Source of the DNA: Pythium myriotylum
Lineage: Eukaryota > Oomycota > Peronosporomycetes > Pythiales > Pythiaceae
NCBI GenBank assembly: GCA_023091665.1
Contig: JALJCQ010000018.1
Coordinates: 186,001 to 250,000 of the forward strand
DNA length: 64,000 nucleotides
Reading direction: 5' to 3'
Below the pieces are notes generated by a model. That model saw only the letters and a program-made list of their open reading frames with translations, was not told the DNA's origin and ran no database searches. Each line of letters opens with the position of its first letter. The stretch's first letter is position 1. A program made the position numbers and the translations under genes. Positions 1-9,465 of this stretch are shown one piece after another.

Positions 1-510
1 GTGACAGACGGTAAAGAGAGGGAATGGGAGGTGGTCTTTGCTGGCCAAGTGTCACAAACCTACAGTGGATGGGTCCCAGAGTGCCACAGGGTACACAACT
101 CAGCGGCACGGTACAGTAGAGGTTCTGCTAAGTACGGGGGGCAGGCGAGACACCCTTTTTGAGCAATTTAGAACAGTAAAGTTGCTTGTTAAGGAGAATG
201 CAGCCATCTGGACAAAGAGGCAGGTGAACTTGTGACAGCGAACAGCGTCGTCTCCACGCCCTTTCAAGCACTCTTTCATTCGATACCGTCGTTAACCAAT
301 AGCATCAACAGAATCAACCTTACATTCCTACCACCTCTACATATCATACCCTTTCTAAACAAATTGCTTCGTTTTGTGTTATTCAAGAGGAACCCTCCAT
401 GTTCTCGCCCGCGGCAGGCAGTTGGCTCATGGAGATGGGTACACCACCATCGCTTCCTCGCCTCTCTTCCTCCTCTCTCTCTCTCCCTCTCCCCTCCATT
501 CCCCTCCGCC

Positions 511-1373
511 ATGACCGCCGCGTCCGCGCCGTCCTCTCCGTCCGCCGGCAAGCGCCGCGGCGTCAGCTTCAGCGCCGCCGACGACCGCGCGCCGCCGGCC
601 TCGAGCGGCGACCTCGAGCTCGTCGGCGTGCCCGGCGAGCACACGTCGCTGCTCCACAAGGCGCGCGCGTCGCTCAAGAACATGGGGCCGCCCATCCACC
701 ACGTGCGCGGCTTCGTCGAGGACTTCCAGGAGTTCATCCAGCAGGGCAACATGATCGACCTCGCGGTCGGCATCATCCTCGGCAAGTCGTTCACGGCCAT
801 TCTCGACTCGTTCGTCGGCGACATCCTCGCGCCGATCCTCAGTCTCTTCTCCGGTGCGTTGAGTATCGATGGATCGGGTCATGCGTCATGGTAGAGGGTT
901 GGCTTAGGGGCTTTGTGTGCCTGAAGCAGACAAGAGCCTCGCCAACTACTACGCCGTCGCGCGATGTCCTCCGCTCGTGCTGCGTTGCAACAGCGACACG
1001 TGGCCGACGTGGCAAGCCGGTACGAGATTCTTTTCCTTCCAAGCTCAGGTTCTGTAATGTGCTGACATCGCTCGTCGCTTGGCAATGACAGCTCGAGCTG
1101 CTGGCGCCGTGACCGTCAACTATGGCCAGTTCACCGAAAACTTTGTCAACTTCCTCATCTACGCTCTCTTCCTGTACATCGCGATCAAGAAAGGTGCGTT
1201 GGCTCGTTCTTTAATGAATTTCTCCTCGCTGATAGTGAGTATGACGCCGCGTAGTGCTCGAAGTGCTTTTCCGACGCACGATCGTGATGAAGAAGCAGTG
1301 TCCGGCCTGCAAAGAGTTTATCCGCGGCAACGCGACGGTCTGCAAAGAGTGCGGCCACCACTTCTTGCCGTGA
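511..1373 (+). CDS. mscL: Mechanosensitive channel MscL-like, three exons
   Basis: Large-conductance mechanosensitive channel, predicted membrane pore that opens under membrane tension. Exons read as 511-853, 1092-1193 and 1255-1373; both introns (854-1091 and 1194-1254) start GTGCGT and end AG, and the reading frame closes correctly across both. Exon 1 carries a hydrophilic N-terminal extension of about 60 residues and then the MscL signature first helix (FQEFIQQGNMIDLAVGIILG). Exon 2 carries the second helix (YGQFTENFVNFLIYALFLYI). Exon 3 ends in a CPAC...CKEC zinc ribbon, a C-terminal addition also known in some MscL homologues. The ATG at 511 is chosen because the upstream frame is low-complexity pyrimidine-rich sequence typical of a 5' leader. 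Identity is firm; the exact exon ends are my reading. Confidence 0.85.
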
Positions 1374-1653
1374 AGGAGAGCTACGCGCTCTTGAAGGAGA
1401 GCTAAGCGCTCTTAAGTATTAACAGAAGCCTCTTCTGGGGACTTCAACCGCTTCCGACTGCTCGGACGCGAGATCGCGTGGGGCTGTTGCCGCCCGTCAG
1501 CAGTTCTCGGTTACACTAAATTTAAGAATTTAGTGAGTGTTTCCGTGTCTCTTGGTGATCCTCCAACATGATCCATCGCCGACAAGAGGTCTCCTGCCGT
1601 GACTCTGAGCTGTGGTATCAATGCGGCCAACTAACATACTTATCATCATCTAG

Positions 1654-2442
1654 TTGGTGACGTGCCAGTCATGTCGAATCCTACGAGCTGAGCTCCTACG
1701 ACTCCAGCGAGAGAGCGAGCAGAGGGCGTCGGCAGATGCCGAGCAATGCGAAGCCATGTACGGCCACATGGAGCGACTCGCACGACTGAACTTGGCGCTC
1801 ATGCAGCAGTGGGAGGCTCAGCGGGTACGCCACGGAACCCTTTCGTATGGAGAGGAGCCTGTGCCAGAGATCGAACGCGATGAATCGATCCCGAGCGAGC
1901 GAGTTGAGCGTCTGCAAGGAATTATAATGGAACAGACAGGAGAAATAGAAAAATTGCAGAGGCAGCTTAAGACCATGGTGCCGCTACTCCCGTTAGATGG
2001 AAGTGGTACAAGCCATGACGCAACAATCGAAGAGACAGATCCGCGCTCTGACGATAACCAGATGATCGACGATCTGAAGGAGCAGCGACGAAGGCGAGGG
2101 CTCGAAAAGTTGCCGTTGACATCTCTCCATGCCCAGTTGAGGGCTCGCGACGCGACGATCCACCGTCTTGAACAGCATGCCTCTCAGTTAATTGAGGAAC
2201 TGGATGCCGTGCGCGAGAAGAAGAGTCGAGCTACTGCGCAGTACCAAACGATTACTGCGTCACAGCAATCTCAGCTGAAGAAGCACAAGGCGCAGATCCA
2301 CGAGCAGCAGCGAGTAAATCGAGAAGCGATGCGAGAAATCGAGCGGCTGAAGGCGTACATAAATGTACTCGAGAAGAAAGTGATCGCAAAGGGGAATATA
2401 GAGAGCTGCGCCACAAGTCGTCCAATACCGAGAATGTCTTGA
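1654..2442 (+). CDS. Coiled-coil hypothetical protein, 5' exon unclear
   Basis: I do not recognise a family. The open frame of about 260 codons is rich in E, K, Q and R with long heptad-like helices (roughly residues 10-50, 80-110 and 165-245), so it is probably a coiled-coil structural or scaffold protein. The frame opens directly after CTAAC...TATCATCATCTAG at 1632-1653, which looks like a branch point plus splice acceptor. The true start is therefore probably in an upstream exon I could not place. The terminal residues after about 2390 turn low quality. A shift of one base there opens a second coherent helical stretch ending near 2494, so either a 1-nt frameshift or an unrecognised splice lies at about 2388-2395. 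Confidence 0.5.
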   Translation: MVTCQSCRILRAELLRLQRESEQRASADAEQCEAMYGHMERLARLNLALMQQWEAQRVRHGTLSYGEEPVPEIERDESIPSERVERLQGIIMEQTGEIEKLQRQLKTMVPLLPLDGSGTSHDATIEETDPRSDDNQMIDDLKEQRRRRGLEKLPLTSLHAQLRARDATIHRLEQHASQLIEELDAVREKKSRATAQYQTITASQQSQLKKHKAQIHEQQRVNREAMREIERLKAYINVLEKKVIAKGNIESCATSRPIPRMS

Positions 2443-2511
2443 GAAAGCAGATAAACGTCATACAACTTAGGATCTGCGGCCGCATCTTGCGTTAAATTGA
2501 ATCATTTCGGG

Positions 2512-3741
2512 TCATACGATCTCCTCCACTCGCAGGTCTTCGCACATTGGGACGTTGCAGCTTTCCAACTGGCAGCCCAACGAATGATAGGCAAAGAGCT
2601 CCGCCGTCGCCTGGGCGATTCGGTACGACAGCCACTTTTGGTTGTGCGAAGCCCAGCACGCGCTTCGCAAAAACCGCTTCATGTGCGGACAGAAGTCACG
2701 GTACTTTGCATCGAGGCAACGGAGATCGTCGCAGTTGCAGGCGTGGACAAGCAGCTCGTTGCTTCTCTCGAGATCGTTCTCGAACGTCTGTGCGATCTTC
2801 AAATAGTCCCACCAGCAACTACGTCAGCAATGCAAAGGTATCCTTCTTCCATGAAAACGGAACGTACCCCCACAGTTGTTGCTGCGTTGTTCGCTGCCTG
2901 GTCGCCTTCGGTTGGGGCTGTTCGGAACAACCCCTGCGCTCTCTCCTGCTTGATACGCACGAGCTCTTCGCTCAGCGGCACGTCGTCGACATCCATCGAC
3001 TCAGTTCCGTTTGCTGTCGGCGCGGACTCGGGTCGCTTGGCCACACAAGCCGGACAGAACCAATCGCCCGGCGGCACGGCGGCCAACGGCGGTCGCAAGC
3101 AGTACAAGTGATACTCTGCACGACCAACAGCCGTGTCAGCAACTCAAGTACTACCAGCCACACAAAGCAACCCTCCACGCACCGTTCTCGCAGCCGTCGC
3201 AGATCAAAATCTGGCGCTCGTTGTCCGACTTGTGGCAGACCACGCAGGCCGTCTGCTCCTCCTCCTCCTCGTTCTCCTCCTCCTCCACGGCGTCCATATC
3301 CACATCTCCGTCGTTGCTCTTCTTCCGCGACGCGACGGGCGCCTGGCCGCGGGCCACGCGCTCTTCCATCTCGCGCAGCGCCTCGCGCGGATCCACCTCG
3401 ACCTGCGAGTCCACTTCGCTCGACGACTCGGTCAGGTACGCGCTCGCGTCCAGCTCCTCGCGCGTGTTCGCGGCCTCTGTACAAGCACACCGTTTTTTTT
3501 TTCTGTCAATCGATCGTCGGTGCGCTCTGTCGCCCCCAAGGAGCCACGCACGCTCGTGCTTGATGGTCGACGCCTCTTGGCGCTGGCGCGGCGGCTCGGC
3601 CTTCTGCAGACGCGCGGCCATGGCCGGGAAACTGGTCGCGAGGATGCGGTCGAGCGCCGTCTGCAGCGCCTTCAGCCGCGGGTCCTCGCGGTACGCGGCC
3701 TCCCAGTCGTACACGGCGGTCGGCGCGCCGTTCTGCGGCAT
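2512..3741 (-). CDS. PHD-finger plus TAZ-type zinc-finger protein, multi-exon
   Basis: Probable nuclear chromatin reader. Exon 1 is 3741-3552, intron 3551-3477 (GTGCGT...CAG, 75 nt), exon 2 3476-3183, intron 3182-3116 (GTGCGT...CAG, 67 nt), exon 3 from 3115. Splicing exactly completes a PHD finger: CVVCHKSD...ICDGC in exon 2 joins to YHLYCLRPPL...GDWFCPAC in exon 3. The region before it is acidic (EEEENEEEEE). Downstream, 2802-2512 encodes a Cys/His-rich TAZ-like domain (LLVHACNCDDLRC, CPHMKRF, C-x4-C ending near CNVPMC). The PHD and TAZ parts lie in different frames, so a further intron or a 1-nt indel sits near 2800-2870; I could not fix it. The ATG at 3741 is the first ATG of the exon 1 frame. 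Function is inferred from the domains only. Confidence 0.7.
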
Positions 3742-3963
3742 GGTCGACGGTGATGAGCTCCAGGGCAATAATGAGCCACGAGAACCGAAGGGGGGGCTAG
3801 TATGGTGAGTAGTGAGAACTATGTGTGGTAATACGGTTACAATAATGCAATATAGAGGCTATAAATGTAAAATGGTAAAACGGAATTTAAAGGTGGCGCG
3901 AAGGTAATCATGTAGCCATTCAAAAGGTGCACAAGTCACAGATTTTGTCCAGACAATGTCTTC

Positions 3964-5556
3964 TTAGGTACTGCTGGCGCGGCGCACGTTGACGACGAGC
4001 GGGTGCTTGAGCGCGAGCGTGACAGCGACAATGTAGTCGCCGTCGTTGGGCTCCGCGAGCGAGAACGCGCAGCGGCGCAGCAGGTTCGCGGCCACGACGC
4101 GCACCTCGAGCAACCCGAGCTTCAGGCCGATGCAGATGCGCGGGCCGGCGCTGAAAGTCGCAAACTTGGTGGACGGGAAGGAGAGCAGCGAGCCGGTTTT
4201 CTCGTCAATCCAGCGCTCGGGCTTGAACTCGGCCGCGTCCGGACCCCACACGTTCGGGTTGCGAGCCATGGCGTACGTTGCTAGGCCAACGGAGTCGCCC
4301 TTGTACACTGGCACGTCGCCGCAGATGACCGTATCTTCGGCGGCTTCCTTATGGATGACCGGCACAACCGGGTAGAGTCGCAGCACCTCGCGCACTGTGG
4401 CGTCGAGATACACGAGGTGTTGGATGTGCTCGGTCGTCAAATACGTGTCTTTGGTGACGCCGAGGGACGGCAGCACGGTATTCATCTCGTCGCGGAGTTT
4501 CTTTTCCACGTGCGGGAACGTGGCCAGACTCAGGAACAACCGCGATAGCGTGAGTGATGATGTGTCTTGAGCAGCAACGACAAAAGCAAGCAAGAAGTCG
4601 ACCAAGTCTTCGGCACGAAGTCCACTCTTGTCCTCGCGACTGTGCTCAAAGAACAGCTCCACCACACTCTTGACTGTCTCTTCATTGGCCGCGCCGGCCT
4701 CTTGCTGCTGGCGCTCTGCCATCTTAGCAACGCTCTGATCAATGACCGAGCGCAGCCAGTTGCACACAGCGGCTCTTGCATCAACCATTTCTTTCTCAAT
4801 TCCGATCCCAATCAGCTTCTCCAGTTTCCACCAGAACGCCGGCACGCGGTAACGCCTCGCAGCGAGCGGACTCGCGATAGCCATCGCTTGCTCGATCGGG
4901 TTTGTCACATTCCGCCCAATCCAGCGTAGGTCCACTCCAAGGCCAATCTCCGTGAAAGTCTGAAGAGTAAACTGGCCAACGAGCTCCGAAAGCTCGATCG
5001 GCTTACCCGTCGTGATGCTGTTGTCGAGAGATTCGTACAGTTGCAGCACGTTCTTGTGCATGGTCTTGACCATGCAATGGCGCAATGCCTTGGCTGTGAA
5101 GAACTTTGCGGCTGCTTTTCGCTGGTGGCTCCATTCCTCGCCGTCAAGTGTCATAATCGATGAGCCAAAAAGTGACGACACGACCAGATTAGCGAAATCG
5201 CCTTGGGGGAAGTTCGGGAACTGCGTCACTAGCACATCTTCGAACCCGTCGGGCGTCGAGACCACGAGCATATCCGGCTGGCCAATGACGCGAATCCGCC
5301 ATGGGCCACCTCGATACTTCAGGGACGTCTCCGACATGAAGTCGTGAAAACGCTCTTCATTGTTGCTGACTGTCAAGAGATCACCCAAAATGGGGAGCGA
5401 GTTGGGGAGAGTAGGGACCTTCCGCAGAGGTCTACCGTCTGCGGTCGCCAGTCGAGACGATTTTCGACGCGAGAACAACGCACCAATCGCGACAGCAGCC
5501 GCGATACTGAGGAGTACGACATGATTATCGATAGTCGGAGGAAGCACAAAGACCAT
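3964..5556 (-). CDS. Cytochrome P450 monooxygenase
   Basis: Haem-thiolate monooxygenase, predicted ER-anchored, single exon of 530 aa from the ATG at 5556. An N-terminal hydrophobic anchor (VVLLSIAAAVAIGALF) is followed by a basic stretch and a proline-rich hinge. Diagnostic motifs occur in order: I-helix VAAQDTSS, K-helix REVLRLYP (ExxR), FKPERW, and the haem-binding loop FSAGPRICIG with the ligand Cys at about residue 475. Length and motif spacing fit the fatty-acid hydroxylase-like CYP group (CYP86/CYP5014-like in oomycetes), but substrate cannot be told from sequence alone. The frame also extends upstream to a non-ATG codon at 5610, which I consider untranslated. No break or odd residue seen. 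Confidence 0.9.
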   Translation of the reverse strand: MVFVLPPTIDNHVVLLSIAAAVAIGALFSRRKSSRLATADGRPLRKVPTLPNSLPILGDLLTVSNNEERFHDFMSETSLKYRGGPWRIRVIGQPDMLVVSTPDGFEDVLVTQFPNFPQGDFANLVVSSLFGSSIMTLDGEEWSHQRKAAAKFFTAKALRHCMVKTMHKNVLQLYESLDNSITTGKPIELSELVGQFTLQTFTEIGLGVDLRWIGRNVTNPIEQAMAIASPLAARRYRVPAFWWKLEKLIGIGIEKEMVDARAAVCNWLRSVIDQSVAKMAERQQQEAGAANEETVKSVVELFFEHSREDKSGLRAEDLVDFLLAFVVAAQDTSSLTLSRLFLSLATFPHVEKKLRDEMNTVLPSLGVTKDTYLTTEHIQHLVYLDATVREVLRLYPVVPVIHKEAAEDTVICGDVPVYKGDSVGLATYAMARNPNVWGPDAAEFKPERWIDEKTGSLLSFPSTKFATFSAGPRICIGLKLGLLEVRVVAANLLRRCAFSLAEPNDGDYIVAVTLALKHPLVVNVRRASST

Positions 5557-6853
5557 GATGGCGGATGCTGATGAACTGGACAGTTCGCGGTATATTCGCA
5601 AGTGCTCCAATCTGGCATCAATCTTGAGAACGGAGTTGTCCCCGGGACCTGTGGAGCAAGACTCATCCGTTAGTCAGGTTTAGTTCGCGCCCTCCGCGTG
5701 GTTTGTCCGTGGGACATTTGATCCCGTCGGATGCAGTCCCGCGATCCATGCTTCCCACGCATTTACTCAACTCCGATGCTCAGAATAGAACAGGGCGCAT
5801 CTGTCCAATGCTGTTCCTAACGCAGTTGGGCACTAGCAACGAAGGCGAATACTTCTCTACGGACTCAGCGTGTAGTAATCCAGAGTTCCACGTTTTTGGT
5901 AGACATGACATGCCACGAACCCTCAAGGCAGGGTTCGTTGTGCAGTAAGAGAACAATACACTTCGGACTCCTTCCTCTGAGCCAATTTAATTGTGGCATG
6001 TTCAGTATTCAATCAAATCTGGGTACTCCCTGTCTGACATTCATCGTCTTTGCCTAGAAGGGTGCGGGCATTCCACTCACGCATACAAACAGTTCGATGG
6101 GCACGAGTCGTATTACCACAAAATACAAATGCTTCGTGCACTTTGTTAACGGGGAAACGACTCATAATGCGTCTCTCGGCTTGCCCAATCGCATTGGTCT
6201 GGTATCGTAGAAGTCACGATCGTCAGAGAGTGGGTCCTCCATCCCACAGATTCGGCGAGCCGCTGCCAGAGACGAACAAACGAATCATTTGTCGTGGATG
6301 CTCAACAACCAGGACGAATAATTAATCCAGAGAAACGTTTCCGGTGACCCACCACTACATGTGGTCCACAGCAACTACGAATATTATGATGGAGAGTACG
6401 GTACTCATTTGCGAGAACAGTCTGACCGATTCGTTGCAATAGCCAAAACGCAGATACATGTATCTCTGACTTTGAAGGTGAGGTATATAGGATTCGAAGT
6501 TGGGATGAACCCTATAGCCGGGTATGACTACCCTGCTTGCTACCGATTGAGCTGGTGAAGGATGTAGCGAGCCTGCCGTTTGCGGAAGCCTGAGGGAAAA
6601 AGTTCTTCGAGTTTCCGGTGGTGGGGACGCTGGTGGGCGTGCCGGCCTTGAGTGTAGACCCGAGTGTCCATGGCTACGTGGGCTGCGTGGTGGCCCATTT
6701 TATTGTACGTACCGGTATGCCCATAAACGGTGGTACCACTCCGTCAGTTGGGATCAGACTACAGTTTGTTCTCACAACATCATAATGAACACGATAATCA
6801 ACGTCGATTATGGCCCGGGGTTTAGTCAGGAAGATTCTCCCGCGCATTGAATC
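5557..6853. other. Intergenic region without a supported gene
   Basis: No frame here has coding character I would defend. The only structure noted is a perfect hairpin at 5915-5938 (9-bp arms ACGAACCCT, 6-nt loop) without a following T tract. The part from about 6560 on is the 3' side of protease gene A. Confidence 0.5.
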
Positions 6854-7624
6854 TCAAACGAACGTCGCATTAGGAGCAATCGACAGAATCCAGTCCTTGA
6901 AGAGTGAAACTCGTGTGTATACACCGGGCATTCCAGCGGTGCCACAAATATCTCCCCAGCTCACGACGCCAATGACCACGTCTCCAGTCGCGCGCTCCAT
7001 CACAAGGGGCCCACCGGAGTCAAAGCTGCAAGCATCTTTGTTGGCCTCACCACCCGCACAGAGCATTCGCGGGGTAATCTTGCCAGCACCATGTGCAGCC
7101 TTGCACGCGGCATTTGAGACAACAGGCACGTCCACTCGAAGTAGCTCAGGAGATCCCTTATCACCGCTAAATCGCATGCCCCAGCCCATTGCCGTTGACT
7201 TTGCGCCCACGGAGGTCTCCGGATCAGCACTGAGAAGCTTCACTGGTTTGATTGTGGACGGCGTCGCGAGCTCGACTACGCTGATGTCATAGTCGATATT
7301 CAAGCCAGTCAAGTCGTACATTGGATGCACGTGTTCTTTCTTGATTGGGAGTCGCTCACCACCGATAATACCCGTCCGGAAGTGGCTGCCGACTGCGGCG
7401 TACTTGAAAATACCAGAACAATGGGCAGCTGAGAGCACGTGGGTTGGTGTGATGAGCATACCACCACAGCCACTGATACCATCGGCAGTGACGCGAAGAC
7501 CCGACGTATACGTCTTCGTGCCTGCGGGGACGATGGTGCCACCGTAGATAAGCGGCTTGATGTCAGCACCTTGGACTGGGGCGATGGCAGCGAGACTGGC
7601 GATGGCGAGCTTGATGGTCTTCAT
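6854..7624 (-). CDS. Secreted trypsin-like serine protease, GIP-like (gene A)
   Basis: Chymotrypsin-fold (S1) protein of 256 aa with a signal peptide (MKTIKLAIASLAAIAPVQG), predicted secreted. An LIYGG stretch replaces the usual IVGG activation site. The catalytic triad is complete: H68 in SAAHC, D113 in DYDIS and S203 in DSGGPL, with D197 at the S1-pocket position expected for trypsin-like Lys/Arg preference. The residue before DSGG is Phe instead of the usual Gly. The family includes oomycete glucanase inhibitor proteins, many of which have lost the triad; this copy keeps it, so it may be an active protease. It is an inverted near-copy of gene C (17230-18000), including the promoter. A copia element sits 82 bp upstream of its ATG. 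Confidence 0.9.
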   Translation of the reverse strand: MKTIKLAIASLAAIAPVQGADIKPLIYGGTIVPAGTKTYTSGLRVTADGISGCGGMLITPTHVLSAAHCSGIFKYAAVGSHFRTGIIGGERLPIKKEHVHPMYDLTGLNIDYDISVVELATPSTIKPVKLLSADPETSVGAKSTAMGWGMRFSGDKGSPELLRVDVPVVSNAACKAAHGAGKITPRMLCAGGEANKDACSFDSGGPLVMERATGDVVIGVVSWGDICGTAGMPGVYTRVSLFKDWILSIAPNATFV

Positions 7625-7653
7625 TGTGGAGATTGTAGCCGTAGTCGCTGGGA

Positions 7654-7670
7654 GTGAAAAGAGAGAATGA
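7654..7670 (-). promoter_or_regulatory. Oomycete Inr/FPR-type core promoter of gene A
   Basis: Reads TCATTCTCTCTTTTCAC on the minus strand, 30 bp before the ATG of gene A. It fits the Inr (TCAYTY) plus CWTTT flanking element described for oomycete transcription starts. The identical motif precedes genes B and C, and a near match precedes D. Confidence 0.65.
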
Positions 7671-7706
7671 TTTGGAGTCGAGCAAGAGATCCGATGGGCT
7701 CAAGTT

Positions 7707-8084
7707 TGTTGCAGTTGAAACCCCTGTCTCTTGCCTGTGTCAACTCGGTGCAGAGACGGTGACGTCAGTCCGGACGCAGCATCCAGATGGAAGATGCGCT
7801 GTCGCAGATCCGGATACCGGACCAGCACAATCGACGGAAGTTGTGCTCTATGTGTTCTACTTGTTCTCGAATGTGGTTCGAGAACCGGCACAACAGTGCT
7901 TGTATGGTTTGTGTATGAACATCGACGGAGGCCGATGGTTCTAGAACTTCGGTTCTAGAACACAGTACTTAGCGTAGTGAGAGGGAGCCGCTCACTCCAC
8001 TTGCGGACTCTAACTGAATACACTCACTTTCCATTTGTATTGCTAACGACCAAGTTCAGCGAACCAGTGCTCTGACTAGCAATA
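7707..8084 (+). repeat. 5' LTR of the copia element
   Basis: Direct repeat of 12396-12773. Starts TGTTG and is followed immediately by GGTTATGAGCCC, a likely primer-binding region. It contains short inverted repeats such as TTCTCGAATGTGGTTCGAGAA.. and CTAGAAC/GTTCTAG. Confidence 0.9.
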
Positions 8085-8088
8085 GGTT

Positions 8089-9465
8089 ATGAGCCCAAGG
8101 ACTGTGACCATGTCCGTCCAGACGAACGACATTCTTACCGAAGGGAACTACTTCCTCTGGGCCTACGGAACGACCATGGCGCTGCTGAAGAAGGGCCTGC
8201 GTGCCCACATTGACACGAAGAAGCAGGATGCAGACATGACGACGGAAGATTGGAAAGTCAACGACGAGAAGGCGTTAGCGATTGTTTCCATGCGACTGAG
8301 TCCTCCGTTCCAGATGATGGTGCGAAATGCAACCACGGCCATGGAGGCCTGGTTGATCCTCGAGCGGTACTTCGTGAAGCGGAACCTTCACAACCGTATC
8401 AACCTCCGAAAGAAGCTTCATGAGCTGCGCATGGTGCAAGGGGAAGACATCTCGGAGCACATGCTCAAGTTCGACAACCTCGTGATGGCCATGGAGGCCA
8501 TCGGAGACCTCATGAAGGAGGACGAGAAGCTGGTGGTGCTGCTAGGCAGCCTGTCGTCAGAGTATGAAGCGATCGTGCGAGTCATCGAGAACAAGCCTGG
8601 TGTTGACCTGCTTGAGGCCAAGGAGATGCTCCGCAGAGAGTACGAGCGCATGCAAGAGAGGGAGGTGACGGAGACGGCCCTACGTGTTGGGCGTCCACGG
8701 CGAGGACAGTTTGGACCGCGGCGACACGGCCAGGTTCAGGGCAAGGGCAAGGGGCCCCTGCACAAGAAGAAGCCGAGTGATGGTGGCAAATTCAACGGAA
8801 AGTGCTACAAGTGCAACAAATACGGGCACAAGGAAGCGAACTGTCCTTTGGCTGAGGGAAGTGAGCACGTATTTTCTGCGACAAGTGCACCCATCTCGGG
8901 ATGGCTCGTGGACAGTGGGGCCACATCCCATATGACCTTCGAAGAGCGCGACTTTGTGACATACAAGCGTTCTACTCACGGAACGCCTGTGGAGATGGCC
9001 GACGGCAACCAGCTCTACGCGGTGGCGTCGGGCTCTGTTCGTTTCAAGGCTAGCAATGGCAATCGTGTGACGCTGACACAAGTTCTCCACGTACCCGGGT
9101 TAGACAAGCGGCTGATATCGGTGTCGGCTCTGACGGAGAAGGATGTTGAGGTCCACTTCAAGCGTGACTCATGTGTGATCTCGTACGAAGGCAAGCCACT
9201 GTTGCAGGTGCCTCGAATGGCCAAATCGTACACAGTGCACGCAGAGGCAGCGAGTAGTGCCCATGCTCGTCTCGACCACAGTGATGATCGTGATACTATC
9301 GGTGATCTTTTCGGTGATGCTTTTGGTGGTTCTACGGACGACGAGGTCGTGCTATCTGATGATGATAGTGTGAAAGAAGCTGGGACTAACGGTTTAAGCG
9401 CTAAATGTGACGCCAATGCGGGAGCGTTGAAGTGCAAGACTTTGAGCTGTGGCACGCACGCATGA
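8089..9465 (+). CDS. gag: Copia Gag plus aspartic protease
   Basis: Retrotransposon nucleocapsid polyprotein, first ORF of the copia element, starting 4 bp after the 5' LTR. It has the UBN2/Gag-polypeptide core (LPS-like WLILERYF, MVQGEDISEHMLKFD), a basic linker, a zinc knuckle CYKCNKYGHKEANC (CX2CX4HX4C) near residue 243, and an aspartic protease motif (WLVDSGATSHM) near residue 275. It ends at 9465, just after the GAG-pre-integrase region begins in the -1 frame. That could be a programmed -1 shift or an inactivating indel. Confidence 0.9.
   Translation: MSPRTVTMSVQTNDILTEGNYFLWAYGTTMALLKKGLRAHIDTKKQDADMTTEDWKVNDEKALAIVSMRLSPPFQMMVRNATTAMEAWLILERYFVKRNLHNRINLRKKLHELRMVQGEDISEHMLKFDNLVMAMEAIGDLMKEDEKLVVLLGSLSSEYEAIVRVIENKPGVDLLEAKEMLRREYERMQEREVTETALRVGRPRRGQFGPRRHGQVQGKGKGPLHKKKPSDGGKFNGKCYKCNKYGHKEANCPLAEGSEHVFSATSAPISGWLVDSGATSHMTFEERDFVTYKRSTHGTPVEMADGNQLYAVASGSVRFKASNGNRVTLTQVLHVPGLDKRLISVSALTEKDVEVHFKRDSCVISYEGKPLLQVPRMAKSYTVHAEAASSAHARLDHSDDRDTIGDLFGDAFGGSTDDEVVLSDDDSVKEAGTNGLSAKCDANAGALKCKTLSCGTHA

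Noticed and set aside
399..1088. Long plus- and minus-strand frames overlapping MscL
   Set aside because: Shadow frames of a GC-rich exon. Arg/Ala/Pro-rich composition and no domains, while the MscL frame has conserved helices and clean splicing.
3011..3808. Plus-strand frames of 200-265 codons over the PHD gene
   Set aside because: Antisense of the acidic and PHD region; low-complexity S/R-rich without domains.
5915..5938. Perfect 9-bp hairpin as a terminator
   Set aside because: No following T tract and no gene end nearby; probably chance or repeat remnant.
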